Below, one piece after another: positions 36,701 to 46,150 of a stretch of 64,000 bases of DNA (positions are counted from its first letter, which is position 1; each line of letters begins with the position of its first letter). Origin of the DNA: Cynocephalus volans (taxonomy: Eukaryota > Chordata > Mammalia > Dermoptera > Cynocephalidae); assembly GCF_027409185.1 (NCBI RefSeq), contig NC_084464.1, forward strand, positions 45,049,095 through 45,113,094. The letters are read 5' to 3'. A model generated the notes under the pieces. The model was not told the DNA's origin. It saw only the letters and a program-made list of their open reading frames with translations, and ran no database searches. Both the position numbers and the translations under genes were made by a program.

Positions 36701-37784
36701 CCCCCATACTTTTTGTTATCTGGTAGTTAGATTTAGAGGTTTGATTACATTTGAATAAAGTTCAAATTACCTGGTAAGAAAACTTAATAGATGGTTCAGT
36801 ACACTTCCTATTATGTCATATTAGGAGGCACCTAATATTTAGTTCTACTTTTAATGATATCAATATTGATCATTAGATTTGGGTATTGTCAGCCTGATCC
36901 ATTCATTGACTTTTTTTACTTAGTGATTTTATCAAACAATGATCATACCCAGGTTCATTAGGTTTTTCTTGTTTGTTTTTTATTTGTTTAGCTTTTTTTT
37001 CTTTTTTTGTGGCTGTCTGGTATGTCATTAGAATTTTTTTAAATGGTGATTTTCTAATCTCAGTTCTGCATTCATTAGCCATGATTCTTCTATGGAGAAC
37101 TTTCCCTTACCATCTTTGGTTACTCTGAAATTCAGTCCATATAGGAAAAGCAAGATAAATGCTGGATTCTTTATTTTCATTGTTATAAGTTGATATCCTA
37201 GCAACTTCGAAAGGTGATCAGTGAGATTTTACCTGGGGTGTATCATTTTACAGATGCTTATCTATTTGATGTCTGTGAATCCTTTTCAGTCATTCTTTCT
37301 GATGCTCAAATTGCCCTATCTTTAGCCAATAGGAGCCCCTTCAAGTTAGCCCCTGGGTCCTTTAGACAGCATCTCAGTAATCTTTGAATCAGATTCATCT
37401 TGTACATTTCCTCCCCCAGACTTGGAATGATCCATTTTCAAAGGCTCAGAACCTAAATGGGTGTTGTTAATATTTTGTCTAGGTTATAGTTGGGGGGTTT
37501 TGGGGTCTCTAGTCCAGGGTATAGCTGGAAATGGAAGCCCTTTCTCTCAGCTTCCATCTCTTCTCAGGCCTTTTCACCTCCTCGGTAACTGGGACCAGCC
37601 TGAACCTACCTTCAGAGCCCTTATTTCAATATTCCCTGAGGGCAGCCCTCACACTGGGGGGGTGGGAGGAGCTCTTGGGAAAGCTGTCCTTTTGGTTTTT
37701 CTGCAAACTTTTTTATCCTGTCTAACCCCTTGCCCCCAGGTAAACCAGTGTATTATTGGTACTGCCCAGGCCAACAGGAAGTGA
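24711..37784 (+). CDS. KIFC1: Kinesin-like protein KIFC1 (HSET), minus-end-directed kinesin-14
   Basis: KIFC1 cross-links and slides spindle microtubules, focuses spindle poles and clusters extra centrosomes. Coding exons: 24711-24722, 30521-30658, 30788-30887, 31436-31489, 31608-31658, 31865-32265, 33141-33920, 34549-34839, 34942-35015, 35153-35228, 37740-37784. All introns are GT-AG. The parts sum to 2,022 nt, 673 residues plus stop, the human length as I recall it. Exon 1 encodes only MEPQ. Residues about 30-55 are basic (EKKRTRG), about 140-300 form a coiled coil, and the C-terminal motor begins at ELKGNIRVFCRVRP near 306. P-loop GQTGSGKT is at 410, switch I NERSSRSH at 532 and switch II DLAGSE at 565. 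The protein ends AQANRK. No lesion was seen. The donor after exon 2 (GAAG|gttagc) is weak. A t-SINE lies in intron 6. Confidence 0.97.
26118..26310 (-). mobile_element. MER20 (hAT-Charlie DNA transposon) remnant
   Basis: The sequence 'cctcaaccttgacactattaacatttt ... agcagcatccca ... aaaaatgtcttcagatgttgtcaaatgtc ... aaaatcaccccctagttgagaactgct' matches the layout I remember for MER20 in reverse orientation. It lies in KIFC1 intron 1. Confidence 0.75.
27806..27988 (+). repeat. t-SINE dimer in KIFC1 intron 1
   Basis: GGGGCCAGCCCATGGCTCACTT, CCCTATATAGGGATGGCTGG at the unit junction, right unit GACCACACCAAGTCAAG, then a CAA-rich tail. Confidence 0.9.
28111..28216 (+). repeat. t-SINE monomer in KIFC1 intron 1
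   Basis: ATGCTGGCCAGTTAGTTCAG, GTTAGAGTGTGGTGTTATAA, GGATCCCCATACTGGCCAGC and an AAAAC-repeat tail. Confidence 0.88.
28581..28638 (-). repeat. 5'-truncated t-SINE, minus strand
   Basis: Only the 3' half of the unit is present (TTATT-rich tail, GGCAGCTGGCTGGTACGGGG, CAAACCCTTGACCT). It is flanked by the perfect 14-bp duplication CATTTTCTATACAG at 28,567-28,580 and 28,639-28,652, which shows it was truncated at insertion. Confidence 0.88.
28880..29235 (+). repeat. L2 LINE 3' end
   Basis: The text runs '..cctgggatgctctaccttggccc..' through 'tttgaggacaagggaccacatatg' to '..cacagacagtaaatattgagtgaatgaa', the familiar L2 3' end. It is followed immediately by a t-SINE that inserted at its terminus. 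Confidence 0.65.
29236..29341 (+). repeat. t-SINE monomer in KIFC1 intron 1
   Basis: GGGGCTGGTTGGTTAGCTCA is very close to tRNA-Ile. The B-box region is GGATTCGGATCCCC, with a short A tail. The perfect 14-bp duplication GTGAATGAAGTAAG lies at 29,222-29,235 and 29,342-29,355. Confidence 0.92.
29868..30095 (+). repeat. MIR SINE
   Basis: Well-preserved MIR layout: 'agactgcctagattctaactctggctctgcc', 'ccttccctcatctgcaaaatggagtt' and 'ctactgtgaggcttaagtaag'. Confidence 0.85.
30960..31275 (-). mobile_element. Old LINE-1 3' UTR, antisense, in KIFC1 intron 3
   Basis: Familiar antisense L1M text ('gataacattttacttggttcaaaattccaaaggcac', 'cacaaatggtagcatactttacat'). It includes a C run at about 31,208-31,222. 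Confidence 0.7.
32600..32860 (-). repeat. L2-like fragment in KIFC1 intron 6
   Basis: Text resembling the L2 3' region ('tgcatatgtgcttccctctttctggaatgttctt', 'ttggttcactcctatta'). Family call by eye only, and the orientation is uncertain. Confidence 0.45.
32876..33023 (-). repeat. t-SINE, second subfamily, in KIFC1 intron 6
   Basis: Reverse copy of the 'ccgagcccgtggcgcactc' type: T run, GTGACCGGCCGCACCGCGCT, CCTTATATAGGATCCGAACC, ending GTGCCACGGGGTCGGCCC. The perfect 15-bp duplication GACAATGAAGTCTTT is at 32,861-32,875 and 33,024-33,038. The element ends only about 115 bp before the splice acceptor of KIFC1 exon 7. Confidence 0.95.
35400..37400 (-). mobile_element. Old LINE-1 fragments, antisense, filling KIFC1 intron 10
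   Basis: Intron 10 (35,229-37,739) is mostly antisense old L1 3' sequence, for example 'tccactgtgtggatgcaccaaaatttatccacc' at 35,790 and 'gtcagcctgatccattcattgac' at 36,887. It is the largest KIFC1 intron apart from intron 1. No exon was seen inside. Confidence 0.65.
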
Positions 37785-37905
37785 AGATGGATCCAGATCC
37801 TGTGTGTGTGTGTGTCTGGGGGGAGGGGGATTGCTGAGGGATGCTTTATTGGGTGGAGGGCGTATCAAATAAAGAACAGTTTTTAAAAAAATAAAATAAA
37901 GGTTT
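37785..37905 (+). terminator. KIFC1: KIFC1 3' UTR and polyadenylation signals
   Basis: AATAAA occurs at 37,868-37,873, again at 37,890-37,895 and at 37,895-37,900. The 3' UTR is therefore only about 100 bases. A short GT run at 37,801-37,813 lies within it. Confidence 0.85.
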
Positions 37906-38219
37906 TAGTAGCTGTTGCCCAAGGAGGAAGATATTTTGCCTATCTGTTAATATGGGAGCTGTGGATTTGTCCCATTGCCATACGTTTTTGTGTTTTGCTG
38001 GGCAAGGGCTTGGGCTTTACTCCCTTCAGCTATCACCTGTTCTGGGCCCTGGTCTGGATCATCTTTCCCTCCTAATGCCTGTCCACCATCGTCACGTCAA
38101 GGAGGTGTGCAACTAGTGATCCACACCCTTCCACGGTCACTAGTTAAGTTTCACCTTTACCACTGGCCACCCTAACCCCTGGCAAGAACGCTCCCTTGGT
38201 GAGGCTGGGAAGCAGAGTC

Positions 38220-39205
38220 CAGGGGCGGCGCCAGCGCGCACTCCCACAAACTGCTAGCTCTTTCCTCCCGCCCTTTCCCTGCCTTCGGGTTCGAACCGCC
38301 CGGGCTCTGCCCGCCCGCTGCCCATTGGCTGGCTCTCGGTGACGTTACCGCCCCGAGTACTAGCTTTCTTCGTCCTTGCACCCGCCTGGAAGCGCGAGAA
38401 GGGACGTGCATGGGGAGCGGGCGCGCACGCCTGCCGACTCCCTCTCACCAACCGCCAACGGCCGCCGCCCCGTAAAGGAGGGGCTCGGTCCTCCCAGGTG
38501 CCGCGCGCGGAAGGTGCCACGCGTGCGCAGAAGCGCGACGGGGGGGACAACCTGCCCTGGAGAGGGCGGGGCCAAGGGGCAAGGGCGGGAGAAGGGTGGG
38601 GCGGGGGCAACGGGAAGGGTGAATGGAGGGAGGGGCCGTGAACTGGGGCTGGGGGGCGGGACTTAGAGTGACCATGGGGGGTGGGGCAGTTAACGGATGT
38701 GGCATGGGGCGGGGGGCAGGTCCAGAGGCGGGCTGCCGGGAGGGGGAATTCCCTCTTGCCCCATGGGCGAGACTTCAGTCGGACGAAGGGGCTGCGGGGA
38801 TTCCCTCTCCCTCCGGGTCCGACTGTTCGCGCCCCCAGCCGCGGAGGAACTGCCGCTTGTTCGGCGCCCTCCAGGCCTGTTGGAGGTGAGGGAGGTGGAG
38901 TGAGGTGGTGCCCGCCCCCCCTCCGGCTCCTCCTTCCCCCCAGCCCTCCCCTCCCACCTCCCTCCCCCCCAGCCGGTCCGTCCCTCCCCTCCCTCCCCCC
39001 CGCCGCCTCCTCCTGCCGCTGCCGCTGCTTTGGCTGCTGCGTCATACGCCCCAGAGCCGCCGGGACGGAGGGGCTGGGCCTGGGGACCCCCCGGCCTCCG
39101 CCTGCACGCCCCCCGACGCCCGGACGTGCTTTCCCCGCGCGGGGGGCTCGCTTAGGTCTCTTACGTCTGCCCCTGCCCGGCTCCCGGCGGCCCCAGCTGT
39201 CACCG
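38220..39205 (+). promoter_or_regulatory. PHF1: PHF1 CpG-island promoter and noncoding exon 1
   Basis: A dense CpG island begins about 300 bp after the KIFC1 poly-A site. It carries an inverted CCAAT box (ATTGG, 38,324-38,328), a CRE-like TGACGTTA (38,340-38,347), and repeated GC boxes and C runs. A splice donor CACCG|GTAAGG at 39,205/39,206 marks the end of an untranslated first exon, and the acceptor of coding exon 2 is at 39,955-39,956. The transcription start cannot be fixed by eye and is probably between 38,900 and 39,150. Long open frames on both strands here are composition artefacts. Confidence 0.7.
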
Positions 39206-39956
39206 GTAAGGAGGCGGCGGGAGGCGCTGGTGGGGGAGCAGGGAGCCGGGGGTCGGCGCGCAGGGCGCGGGCGGGAGAGCCTTGTCGCCCTGGCCTCGGG
39301 TTGAACTGGGCCAACCAAAGTCCCTTCTCGGACTTGCTGTCGTGGGGCGTAGAGACCCGGACAGGGACACGCCCCCCTCCCGGGGCACTCGAGGAAGTTA
39401 TCTAACCCGGGGGCAGGGAGCCCCGAATTTGAGAGTGACCTGACATAACCTGGCACCAGCATGATTGTTCTGAATGAGACACGCAGGCCCGGGAACACAG
39501 CCGTTTCTACTCTGGAAAACATCTTCAGAAAAGCTCCCAAAACATCTCTGGGCAACAGAGCACCCCAATTATCATACCTCTAAACAGGAGGGGAAGGTGA
39601 AACTGATTGGTAACCTTCCCTTCTGCAACCATCATTTCTCCTAAAATCTCAAGGCCAGGATAAAATATCCCAGGAGAGCTCTGGAAGCTGGGAAACTAGG
39701 GAACTAGGTTGGCTGGGTGGTGGGGGGAGACGAGTAGATGTTAGGGAGAGGAGAGCCAGTCACCAGAGTTGGAAGAGCTGGAGTCAAGAAGCTGGTGAGC
39801 GGTGCCCAGTGGTTTCCTATACAGGTGTCTCAGGGATTTGGATAGTGGGGGTGCAGGTGCTTGATCCTTGACAGAAAAATAGGCAAAGAAAATGAGGAAT
39901 CTTTCTCAGCATTCACAACCTTCTCCCTATCTCATTTCTGGGTAGGCCCCCCCCAG
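39206..39956 (+). other. PHF1 intron 1
   Basis: The first half continues the CpG island and the second half is unique sequence. It ends with a strong C-rich tract and acceptor (CCCCCCCCAG, 39,947-39,956). Confidence 0.7.
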
Positions 39957-39957
39957 G

Positions 39958-39984
39958 ATGCAATGGCGCAGCCCCCCCGGCTGA
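39958..39984 (+). CDS. Upstream ORF overlapping the PHF1 start codon
   Basis: An ATG 5 nt upstream of the PHF1 ATG, in another frame, opens an eight-codon peptide (MQWRSPPG) that stops at TGA 39,982-39,984, inside the PHF1 reading frame. Its first base is the second nucleotide of the exon. Whether it is translated is unknown. It could reduce or tune initiation at the main ATG, whose own context (CAATGG) is moderate. Confidence 0.45.
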   Translation: MQWRSPPG

Positions 39985-42900
39985 GCCGCTCTGGTGCCCC
40001 CTCACTTTGGGACCCGGCTTCCCCTGCTCCCACCTCAGGCCCCAGGCCTCGACTTTGGGAGGGTCAAGATGTGCTGGCCAGATGGACTGATGGGCTGCTA
40101 TACTTGGGCACCATTAAGAAGGTAAGACCTTCTACACCTGATCTCTCACTTCCTGCTCATTCTCCTTGTCTAATTCTGGTTCCCATTTCATACTCTGTGC
40201 TCACCCATTCCAGGTGGACAGTGCTCGGGAGGTGTGTCTGGTTCAATTTGAGGATGATTCCCAGTTTCTGGTTCTATGGAAAGACATTAGCCCTGGTGAG
40301 ACCCTAAAGTTCCGAAATCGTGCTTCCCAACAGAAATTTGGCTTGCAGGACAGAAAGGAGATTAAGGGCAGGCCTCCTGACACCGTGTTCCCTCACAGCT
40401 GCTCTTCCTGGTGAAGAACTCCTCTGTTGTGTCTGTCGCTCTGAGACTGTGGTCCCTGGGAACCGACTGGTCAGCTGTGAGAAGTGTCGCCACGGTGAGA
40501 GGACAAGACACCCTGGACCTTCCAGGCTGCCTCTGGCCCTTCCCTCAAGCACTGGTCCTTATGTCACTTGTCATGGCCTAAGTATGCAGGCCACTGCTCT
40601 GGCTAGTCTCTACTCCATAGTAACCTCTCCCCCTTCCTGCACAGGGAGAGACAACCATGGAATGGGGCTAGTGTAAGCTTTACAGGCAAAGGGTGGTTAA
40701 AATACACCCTTTTCAAACCATATGACCCTTGGCAAGTCCCTAAACCCCTAGGAGCCTCACCTCCCTCATTGTAAAATGAGGATAATGCACCTGCCCCATC
40801 AGGACCATGGTTAAGGATTAAATAAGATAAGTAAGACTATTCCTATACCAATACCAAGCACATACAGGTATGCAATACGATAAGTGGCCTACTATTAACC
40901 TTATCATTATTCAGCTTATCACCAGGACTGCCACGTTCCCAGGGCTCCAACCCCTGGAGAAGGAGAGGGCACATCCTGGGTCTGCCGCCAGTGTGTCTTT
41001 GCGATCGCCACCAAGGTAAAGTCACCTCTCTGTTACCCCTTCCTTTGGGAGCCTCCCACCCACAGCTTCTCCTAAGCCTCTCCTCTCTCCACCCCTCTGA
41101 AGCCTCCCACCTGTTCTATCTCTGCAGAGGGGTGGTGCGCTGAAGAAGGGCCCTTATGCTCGGGCTATGCTGGGTATGAAGCTCTCTCTGCCATATGGAC
41201 TAAAGGGGCTGGATTGGGATGCTGGACATCTGAGCAACCGACAGCAGAGCTACTGTTACTGTGGTGGCCCTGGGGAGTAAGTAATGAGGGGTGGCAGGTT
41301 ATGAATGAGAGATGTGGTGATAGATCCCAGGGAATAAAAGAGAAATAACAGGGTGAGAGGAACACTGAGGGGGGTGGGAGGTAGGTGACAAGCAGGGGTT
41401 GGGGCAGTTATGGGAAGAGAGTGGCTGGAGGCCACTAATCCTATGTTCCCCCTCAGATGGAACCTGAAAATGCTGCAGTGCCGGAGCTGCCTGCAGTGGT
41501 TCCATGAGGCCTGCACCCAGTGTCTGAGCAAGCCTCTCCTCTACGGGGACAGGTGAGACCAGGGCCAACTCTAGGAGCCGAGGACGTCCTCTTGCTCTGT
41601 GCTGCACCCTCTCAGTTCCCCCACGCACTTCTCCACTTTAGTCCCTTCCCAATCTCTGCAGCATTTTCTCACCTGTTTGCACCATCCCTGCTTGTGAGTC
41701 CTCCGCATGGTATAGTTTTCTCATATAAGGTTCTTTCTCTCTTGCCCATGTCCAGGTTCTATGAGTTTGAATGCTGTGTATGTCGGGGGGGCCCTGAGAA
41801 GGTCCGGAGGCTACAGCTTCGCTGGTGAGCTGGATTGGGTACCACTTCAGCATAACTCCTCTCTCAGTACCCCCAGTATTTCAGCCTATATGCCCCAACC
41901 TCACACCTCAGGACTCCTCTGGCTTTTGTAATGTTTCTGTAGCCTTGACAACTCGATGTTTCTCTAGGGTGGATGTGGCCCATCTTGTCCTCTATCACCT
42001 CAGCGTTTGCTGTAAGAAGAAGTACTTTGATTTTGACCGCGAGATCCTCCCGTTCACCTCCGAGAATTGGGATAGTTTGCTCCTGGGGGAGGTAAGGGGT
42101 AGTGGAGTTTTGGGGGTTGGGGTGGGACAGGGAGACATAGAGGAAAGGGGAAGTGAAGGAATCACTGCTCCCCTGACCACATTTTCCTTACCCTCCCCCA
42201 GCTTTCAGACACCCCCAAGGGAGAACGTTCTTCCAAGCTCCTCTCTGCTCTCAACAGCCACAAGGACCGGTGAATTGGAGGGAGGGATAGGAGAGGGGGA
42301 GGCTCAGAAAGAGATGGGCTGCAACCTCTTGGAAGACGATATCTGAAAACGATCAAGTAATGGCATAAGGGTGGCCCATTTCTACAGCACTGACCCTACA
42401 TCATTTTTCTCCTCCCCCCAGTTTTATTTCAGGGAGGGAGATTAAGAAGAGGAAATGTTTGTTTGGTCTCCATGCTCGGACCCCTCCCCCTGTGGAGCCC
42501 CCTACTGGAGATGGAGCCCCGACCAGGTCACTGGTCCAGGGGGGATGGGGGAAATTCTCAGAACATTAGTCTGGCGGGTATATGTATAGAGATGGGGAGG
42601 TCTTTGGGGTGTCCGGGAGGGGGCTGGGGGGATAAGGAGGCCTCTTACAGCTTCCCTTCAGGGCAGGGCCCTGGGGGAGGGGTCTCACGTCCCCTGGGGA
42701 AGCGCCGGAGGCCGGAGCCAGAGCCCCTGAGGAGGAGGCAGAAGGGGAAGGTGGAAGAGCTGGGGCCATCCTCAGCAGTGCGCAATCAGCCCGAGCCCCG
42801 GGACCAGAGGGAGCGGGCTCGTCTGCAGAGGGCACTGCAGGTACCAGGGCAGGAGAACCCCATGGGGCGAATGGTGGGGTATGGGAAGGAAGCAAGGATT

Positions 42901-43816
42901 ACCTGTCAGTCCTTTGCCCCTTCTTCTAGGCCTCAGTGTCTCCACCGCCCCCCAGTCCTAACCAGAGTTATCAGGGCAGCAGCGGTTACAACTTCCGGCC
43001 CACAGATGCCCGCTGCCTGCCCAGGTCAGTGCTGCTCTGCCCCACAACCAGATAACATTCCCAATTATTTACATCCTCTGGACTTTCTCACCCAGAATTC
43101 TTTTCCCTTTCTCCCTTGGCTACCCACTTCCTGTCCTAGGGATACTTGTAGAACCAATGTCTGGTACCTGGTATTCTGGGGCTGGGGTTCCCTTGGGTGG
43201 TAGTGTTTGAGCTCTGTCCTTTCCAGGGGGAGAGGGCCCTGTTTCCCTACTTCAGATTCTGACTTTCCCACTCTCCAACTCCAGCAGCCCCATCCGGATG
43301 TTTGCTTCCTTCCACCCTTCTGCCAGCACTGCAGGGACCTCTGGGGATGGTGAACCCCCAGACAGGTGAGATTCTATTCCGTTACCAATGATGCCCCTCT
43401 TCCCCTCTGTTTTCTAGTTCCTTAGTCTCTAACCATTTCTTCATTCCTCTGATCCACATGTGGCTTCCATTTCTGGTCAGTTCTTGTTTGCATCTATCTG
43501 GACTCACAATTGCCTTCTTTTCCCTAGGTCACCCCTGGAACTTCACATTGGTTTCCCTACAGACATCCCTAAAAGTCTCCCCCACTCAATGACTGCCTCA
43601 TCTTCCTCAGTCCCAGCCCCCTCCCCAGGTCTTCCTCAACGCTCAGCACCCCCTTCCCCTCTGTGCCGTAGTTTGTCTTCTGGGACTGGGGGAGGAGTGC
43701 GAGGTGGGGTTGGCTACTTGTCCCGAGGGGACCCCGTCCGGGTCCTTGCTCGGAGAGTACGGCCTGATGGCTCTGTGCAGTACCTGGTTGAGTGGGGAGG
43801 AGGGGGCATCTTCTGA
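39963..43816 (+). CDS. PHF1: PHD finger protein 1 (PHF1/PCL1), PRC2-associated Polycomb-like protein
   Basis: PHF1 binds H3K36me3 and CpG DNA and recruits or stimulates PRC2 (EZH2) in the nucleus. Coding exons: 39963-40121, 40214-40295, 40399-40494, 40915-41015, 41128-41276, 41457-41552, 41756-41824, 41968-42091, 42202-42269, 42422-42526, 42651-42840, 42930-43024, 43285-43365, 43528-43816. They total 1,704 nt, 567 residues plus stop, matching the human protein as I recall it. Order: Tudor (about 30-85, with W/Y aromatic-cage candidates in [10 protein letters not shown]), PHD1 (about 88-140, LLCCVCRSE), PHD2 (about 185-240, [10 protein letters not shown]), extended/winged-helix homology (about 250-360), Lys/Arg-rich linker ([17 protein letters not shown]), and a C-terminal chromo-like tail ([11 protein letters not shown]...VEWGGGGIF). 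All introns are GT-AG and no lesions were seen. Confidence 0.97.
40690..40905 (+). repeat. MIR SINE in PHF1 intron
   Basis: MIR-like layout: 'atgacccttggcaagtccctaaacccc', 'cctcattgtaaaatgaggataat' and 'ggattaaataagata'. It ends a few bases before the acceptor of the exon at 40,915. Confidence 0.75.
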
Positions 43817-44170
43817 ACAACCTGCTTCTGCCCACCTCCCCATTCACACACATCGGCACTTTTATACCCTGACCTCTAACCTCACCTACAGCTGGGATGT
43901 ACCTGGAGAAACAGGGGGTAGTTATCCCTACTGCCCAGGCTGGAATCCAGGTGGGAGGTGGGGAAGAGGCTCTCTCTTCTCTACCCCCTTTATGATTCCT
44001 GACCACCCCTCCATCCTTCCCATTTCCTTTGATGTATTTTGTTACAGCTTTTAAAATATTTTTTAAAATTATTTAATCCCTGGGGGCAGAGACTGAGGAG
44101 GGGGGATGATAAGGGATCCCGTACTCTGTATGATTGAAATAAAGAGAAATAAACAAATCTAGCAGCCCCA
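43817..44170 (+). terminator. PHF1: PHF1 3' UTR and polyadenylation signals
   Basis: AATAAA at 44,138-44,143 and 44,148-44,153. The 3' UTR is about 350 bases. It ends roughly 120 bases before the CUTA poly-A signal on the other strand. Confidence 0.88.
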
Positions 44171-44269
44171 AGTCATTCTGAAAGATGGAGAGAATACAAG
44201 AACTATAAGTACTTCTCATCTTCCCCAACCAAATTCACATACACGACAAGAAAAAAAGGCAAAAGGCAG

Positions 44270-44366
44270 AGAGAACCAAATATAGGATTTATTGGAGACC
44301 TGGTCATCATCTGGAAGTCAGAGGGCATTGAAGTAGGTGAGGGGATCCTGGCAGGAACACAGCCCA
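44270..44366 (-). terminator. CUTA: CUTA 3' UTR and polyadenylation signal
   Basis: TTTATT on the plus strand (AATAAA on the minus) at 44,288-44,293, about 75 bases after the CUTA stop codon. The 3' UTR is very short. Confidence 0.85.
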
Positions 44367-45711
44367 TCATGGTAGGACTGTGCTGGAGTCAGAAACTGAC
44401 TCTGTGACCTGGCGTACCCAATGCAGGTATGGGGAGTTCCCCTGCTCCACAGGCAATGCAATCACCTCAGCCACTTCATAAGGATGCACAGAACTGCAAA
44501 AAAGACGGGTGTGGATGTGTGTGGGGGGGTTACTCAACGATTTACCCTAAGGAGCCCATTCCCTCAGACACGAGCTCTGTAGTATCCAGCAAGTCCAACC
44601 CCACAGTACACACCCTCACCCCTATCCATCTCAAAGTTCTCACCGAACAAAATCTGTCAAAGCTGGGACCAAGGAACTTTGGGTTTTAATCATCTAAAGG
44701 GCAAAGATAAACATGGTTTAGTCAAGGGGTGGGATGGATTTCAGATGAGGGATGGGATCAAAGGGATCAGGGAATTGGGGAAATTTTGTTAGGTGGGGGA
44801 GTGTTTCTCACCATCAGCACCTCACTGTCTTCCTCAATCTTTCCTTTCCACTCATAGCTGAAAAGGTGAGAGGGGGAAGACAGTGGTGGAGAGCAAAGAT
44901 TTCCCCCCAGGAAAAAGGCTCCCAGTCAGCCCCTAGATTTAGGTTAGCCGCCCCAACTCCTATGACTCACATGGATGTAATTTGAGGGATGAGGTTGACG
45001 CAGGCTGCTAGGCGCTTCTCCACCACAGCCCTGAAGGTGAAGAGACAGCCACATTCTGAGCACCCCGTGACCCGGAGTTTTGCACTGGCAGCCAGAGACA
45101 GGCTTCCAAAACTGGAGAGAGGAGGAAGCAATCTCCCCTACCCCCAACTCTCCCTTCTTGATCATCCTTCCTCGCTCTACCCGAGGTCCCCACCTGGCGA
45201 TCTCCTTGGCGACCTTCTCGTTGGGGCAAGTGACAAAGGCTGCAGACACCGAGCCCGGAACGTAGCCGGAGCCCGAGGCCGGCGAGGGCTGGGACGGGGT
45301 ACTTCCAGAGGCCATGATCATCAGGGATCGGGGTAGCAACAGAAGGCGGGAAGCCACGGGCAACAGCGCCGGCATCCAAAGAAACGACAGGAGCAGAGCG
45401 GCCTGAGAGCAGGGGGCGAATTCGTTCTCTCCCCACAAATACCCCGGGAAATTGCACCTCGAGAAACCTCCGCTTGGATAGACACTCAGGCTCTTCCCTC
45501 TCTCTTCCGCACCCGAAGGAAAATGTCCCCGAAGATGGGAGAGAAACTTGGAAAATTAAGGCAAAGACTCGGTTTTCACCCACACCTCAGGGGGCCAAAC
45601 CTCTGGGATTTGGGGTATAGGTAGTGGTCCAGCCTCCGAGGACCGGAAGGGGCGGGGTCGGTAACTCACCCCTCCGCCGAGCAGGATAGCGGGAGCCCGC
45701 CCCCTCCCCAT
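44367..45711 (-). CDS. CUTA: CUTA, mammalian CutA1 divalent-cation-tolerance homologue
   Basis: CutA1 proteins are compact trimers. The mammalian form influences acetylcholinesterase anchoring and BACE1 trafficking, and its metal-binding role is less clear. Coding exons in transcript order: 45711-45670, 45402-45194, 45030-44971, 44857-44812, 44693-44644, 44493-44367. They sum to 534 nt, 177 residues plus stop, two fewer than human 179 as I recall (a two-residue gap in the [11 protein letters not shown] region). Exon 1 encodes [14 protein letters not shown]. The hydrophobic [15 protein letters not shown] segment follows and could be a signal or membrane-association segment. The CutA core starts near [17 protein letters not shown] and ends VSDSSTVLP. 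Alternative starts at Met codons at 45,373-45,375 and 45,313-45,315 would drop the hydrophobic part. All introns are GT-AG. Convergent with PHF1. Confidence 0.95.
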
Positions 45712-46150
45712 GCAGCCTAAGCTGGTAGAGGAGGGTTGATACCAAAGGCCGCACGTTACACGGAGAAGGGAACCCAAACCTAGGAAGAGCGGCCTCTTCT
45801 TACCTGGGTGGCAGCCACGTGATAAGAAAACAGCGCACACCACGTGACAGCAGAAGCCAGACCATCCGAGCCTCCAGAGCCGGCCAATCCTGGCCCTCAC
45901 GTGGGCCTGTTTGCCCCGCCTATTGGCGAGGGAGGAGCGAAGGGAGTTTGACCAATCGACAGCCGGATCTGCAGACGTGCGCGGAAGTGGCACGCCTGTT
46001 TCCGTGTAAACCGGAACAGCCAGTTGCTGGCTGAGGAGAGTCTCTGCGGCGTTCCACTGTCACGTGAGGGTGTCGGCCCTCTGGGCGGCAAAACCTCAGT
46101 GAGTGACGCGAAGGGGCCAATCGCTGGCCAGCCCCGCAGGCCACGTGAGG
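45712..46150 (-). promoter_or_regulatory. CUTA: CUTA promoter with five CACGTG E-boxes and four CCAAT boxes
   Basis: CACGTG occurs at 45,816-45,821, 45,841-45,846, 45,898-45,903, 46,061-46,066 and 46,142-46,147. CCAAT (either strand) occurs at 45,884-45,888, 45,922-45,926, 45,952-45,956 and 46,117-46,121. The region is CpG-rich and lies upstream of the CUTA ATG at 45,711. CACGTG is bound by USF, MYC/MAX, TFEB/TFE3 and similar factors, and CCAAT by NF-Y. No plus-strand transcript was recognised from the far side. Confidence 0.7.

Noticed and set aside
38254-39555. 433-codon minus-strand open frame over the PHF1 CpG island
   Set aside because: It is rich in Pro/Arg/Gly/Ala as expected from CpG-island composition, has no recognisable domain, and overlaps the PHF1 promoter and first exon on the opposite strand.
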